DNA of 13,509 nt from Thermoanaerobaculia bacterium (lineage in GTDB: Bacteria > Acidobacteriota > Thermoanaerobaculia > Multivoradales > UBA5704). The position numbers and the translations under genes are program-made. The DNA is taken from assembly GCA_025937035.1 (NCBI GenBank), contig JAICSG010000039.1:1-13509 (forward strand). Direction: 5' to 3'. This document shows, piece after piece, positions 13,203-13,509 of this stretch. Every line of letters starts with the position of its first letter. Positions within the stretch are counted from its first letter, which is position 1. The notes beneath the pieces are model-generated. The model saw only the letters and a program-made list of their open reading frames with translations, was not told where the DNA came from and made no database searches.

Positions 13203-13509
13203 ATGAGCGAGACGGTCCCCTTCATCCTGCAAGGCCCCACCGCCCTCCTCCACGGCCTGGTCGACCTGCCGGACGAGCCTGGGGAGCGGCCGGCGGTGGT
13301 GATCTGCCATGGCTTCAAGGGGTTCATGGAGTGGGCGTTCTTCCCGTCTCTGGCGACCCTGCTGGCGGAGCGGGGGTACGTGGCCGTCCGCTTCAACCTC
13401 TCGGGGACCGGCATGCGGCCGGGCGACGAGCTGGTCACCGACCCGGACGCCTTCCGGGACAACACCTACAGCCGCGAGCTGGCCGAGCTGCTGGCGGTGC
13501 TCGACGCCA
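13203..13509 (+). CDS. Alpha/beta-hydrolase, N-terminal part, cut by window edge
   Basis: ATG at 13203 opens a frame that runs off the right edge after 102 complete codons. It begins MSETVPFILQGPTALLHG and contains VVICHGFKGFMEW, the strand plus HGF oxyanion-hole motif of alpha/beta hydrolases, then FNLSGTGMRPGDE, resembling the strand-4 region of serine aminopeptidase/dienelactone-hydrolase-like members. The nucleophile elbow and the Asp and His of the triad lie beyond the window, so activity and substrate cannot be judged. There is no signal peptide. No Shine-Dalgarno sequence is visible; TACAAT lies eight bases upstream, so it is probably leaderless and shares its promoter region with ygfZ. 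Confidence 0.87.
   Translation, partial: MSETVPFILQGPTALLHGLVDLPDEPGERPAVVICHGFKGFMEWAFFPSLATLLAERGYVAVRFNLSGTGMRPGDELVTDPDAFRDNTYSRELAELLAVLDA

Overview
High-GC (roughly 70%) bacterial chromosome fragment carrying 14 protein-coding genes, two of them cut by the window edges; no RNA gene, CRISPR array, transposase or phage gene was seen. The mix of a hybrid-type polyketide synthase end, an ECF sigma/RskA-type anti-sigma pair, A-type Fe-S carrier, YgfZ and DUF2203, together with high GC and a mix of Shine-Dalgarno and apparently leaderless genes, fits a Gram-negative soil or sediment lineage such as Acidobacteriota. That assignment is inference; nothing here fixes the taxon.

Left part (1-2883): the 3' end of a modular type I PKS running in from the left edge. 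Visible domains are the post-AT linker, ketoreductase, dehydratase, carrier protein and a short acidic C-terminal tail. The dehydratase lies after the ketoreductase, opposite to the usual DH-KR order, and seems to sit inside the KR-to-carrier connection. There is no thioesterase, so the chain must pass to another protein or be released in trans. A palindromic repeat-like hairpin follows the stop.

Middle left (2897-7084, minus strand): a zinc membrane peptidase of the YugP type ends at a good hairpin terminator. Then come two overlapping genes: a 645-residue cytoplasmic gluzincin-like metallopeptidase and a 482-residue ComEC-like metallo-beta-lactamase-fold hydrolase that starts with TTG behind a strong ribosome binding site. 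This two-gene module has no function I can name and is the best candidate for an undescribed system.

Right part (7185-13509): small housekeeping and regulatory units that flip strand one after another: SDR oxidoreductase (+), ECF sigma and anti-sigma (-), YciA-like acyl-CoA thioesterase (+), thymidine kinase (-), DUF2203 (+), HAD hydrolase (-), HesB/IscA-type Fe-S carrier (+), YgfZ (-), alpha/beta hydrolase (+, cut by the right edge). Tail-to-tail pairs touch or overlap at their stop codons. Two head-to-head pairs have only 24-29 bp between start codons, and each gap holds -10-like boxes readable on both strands, which suggests bidirectional promoters giving leaderless messages. The Fe-S carrier and YgfZ face each other across a shared hairpin terminator and both belong to Fe-S protein maturation.
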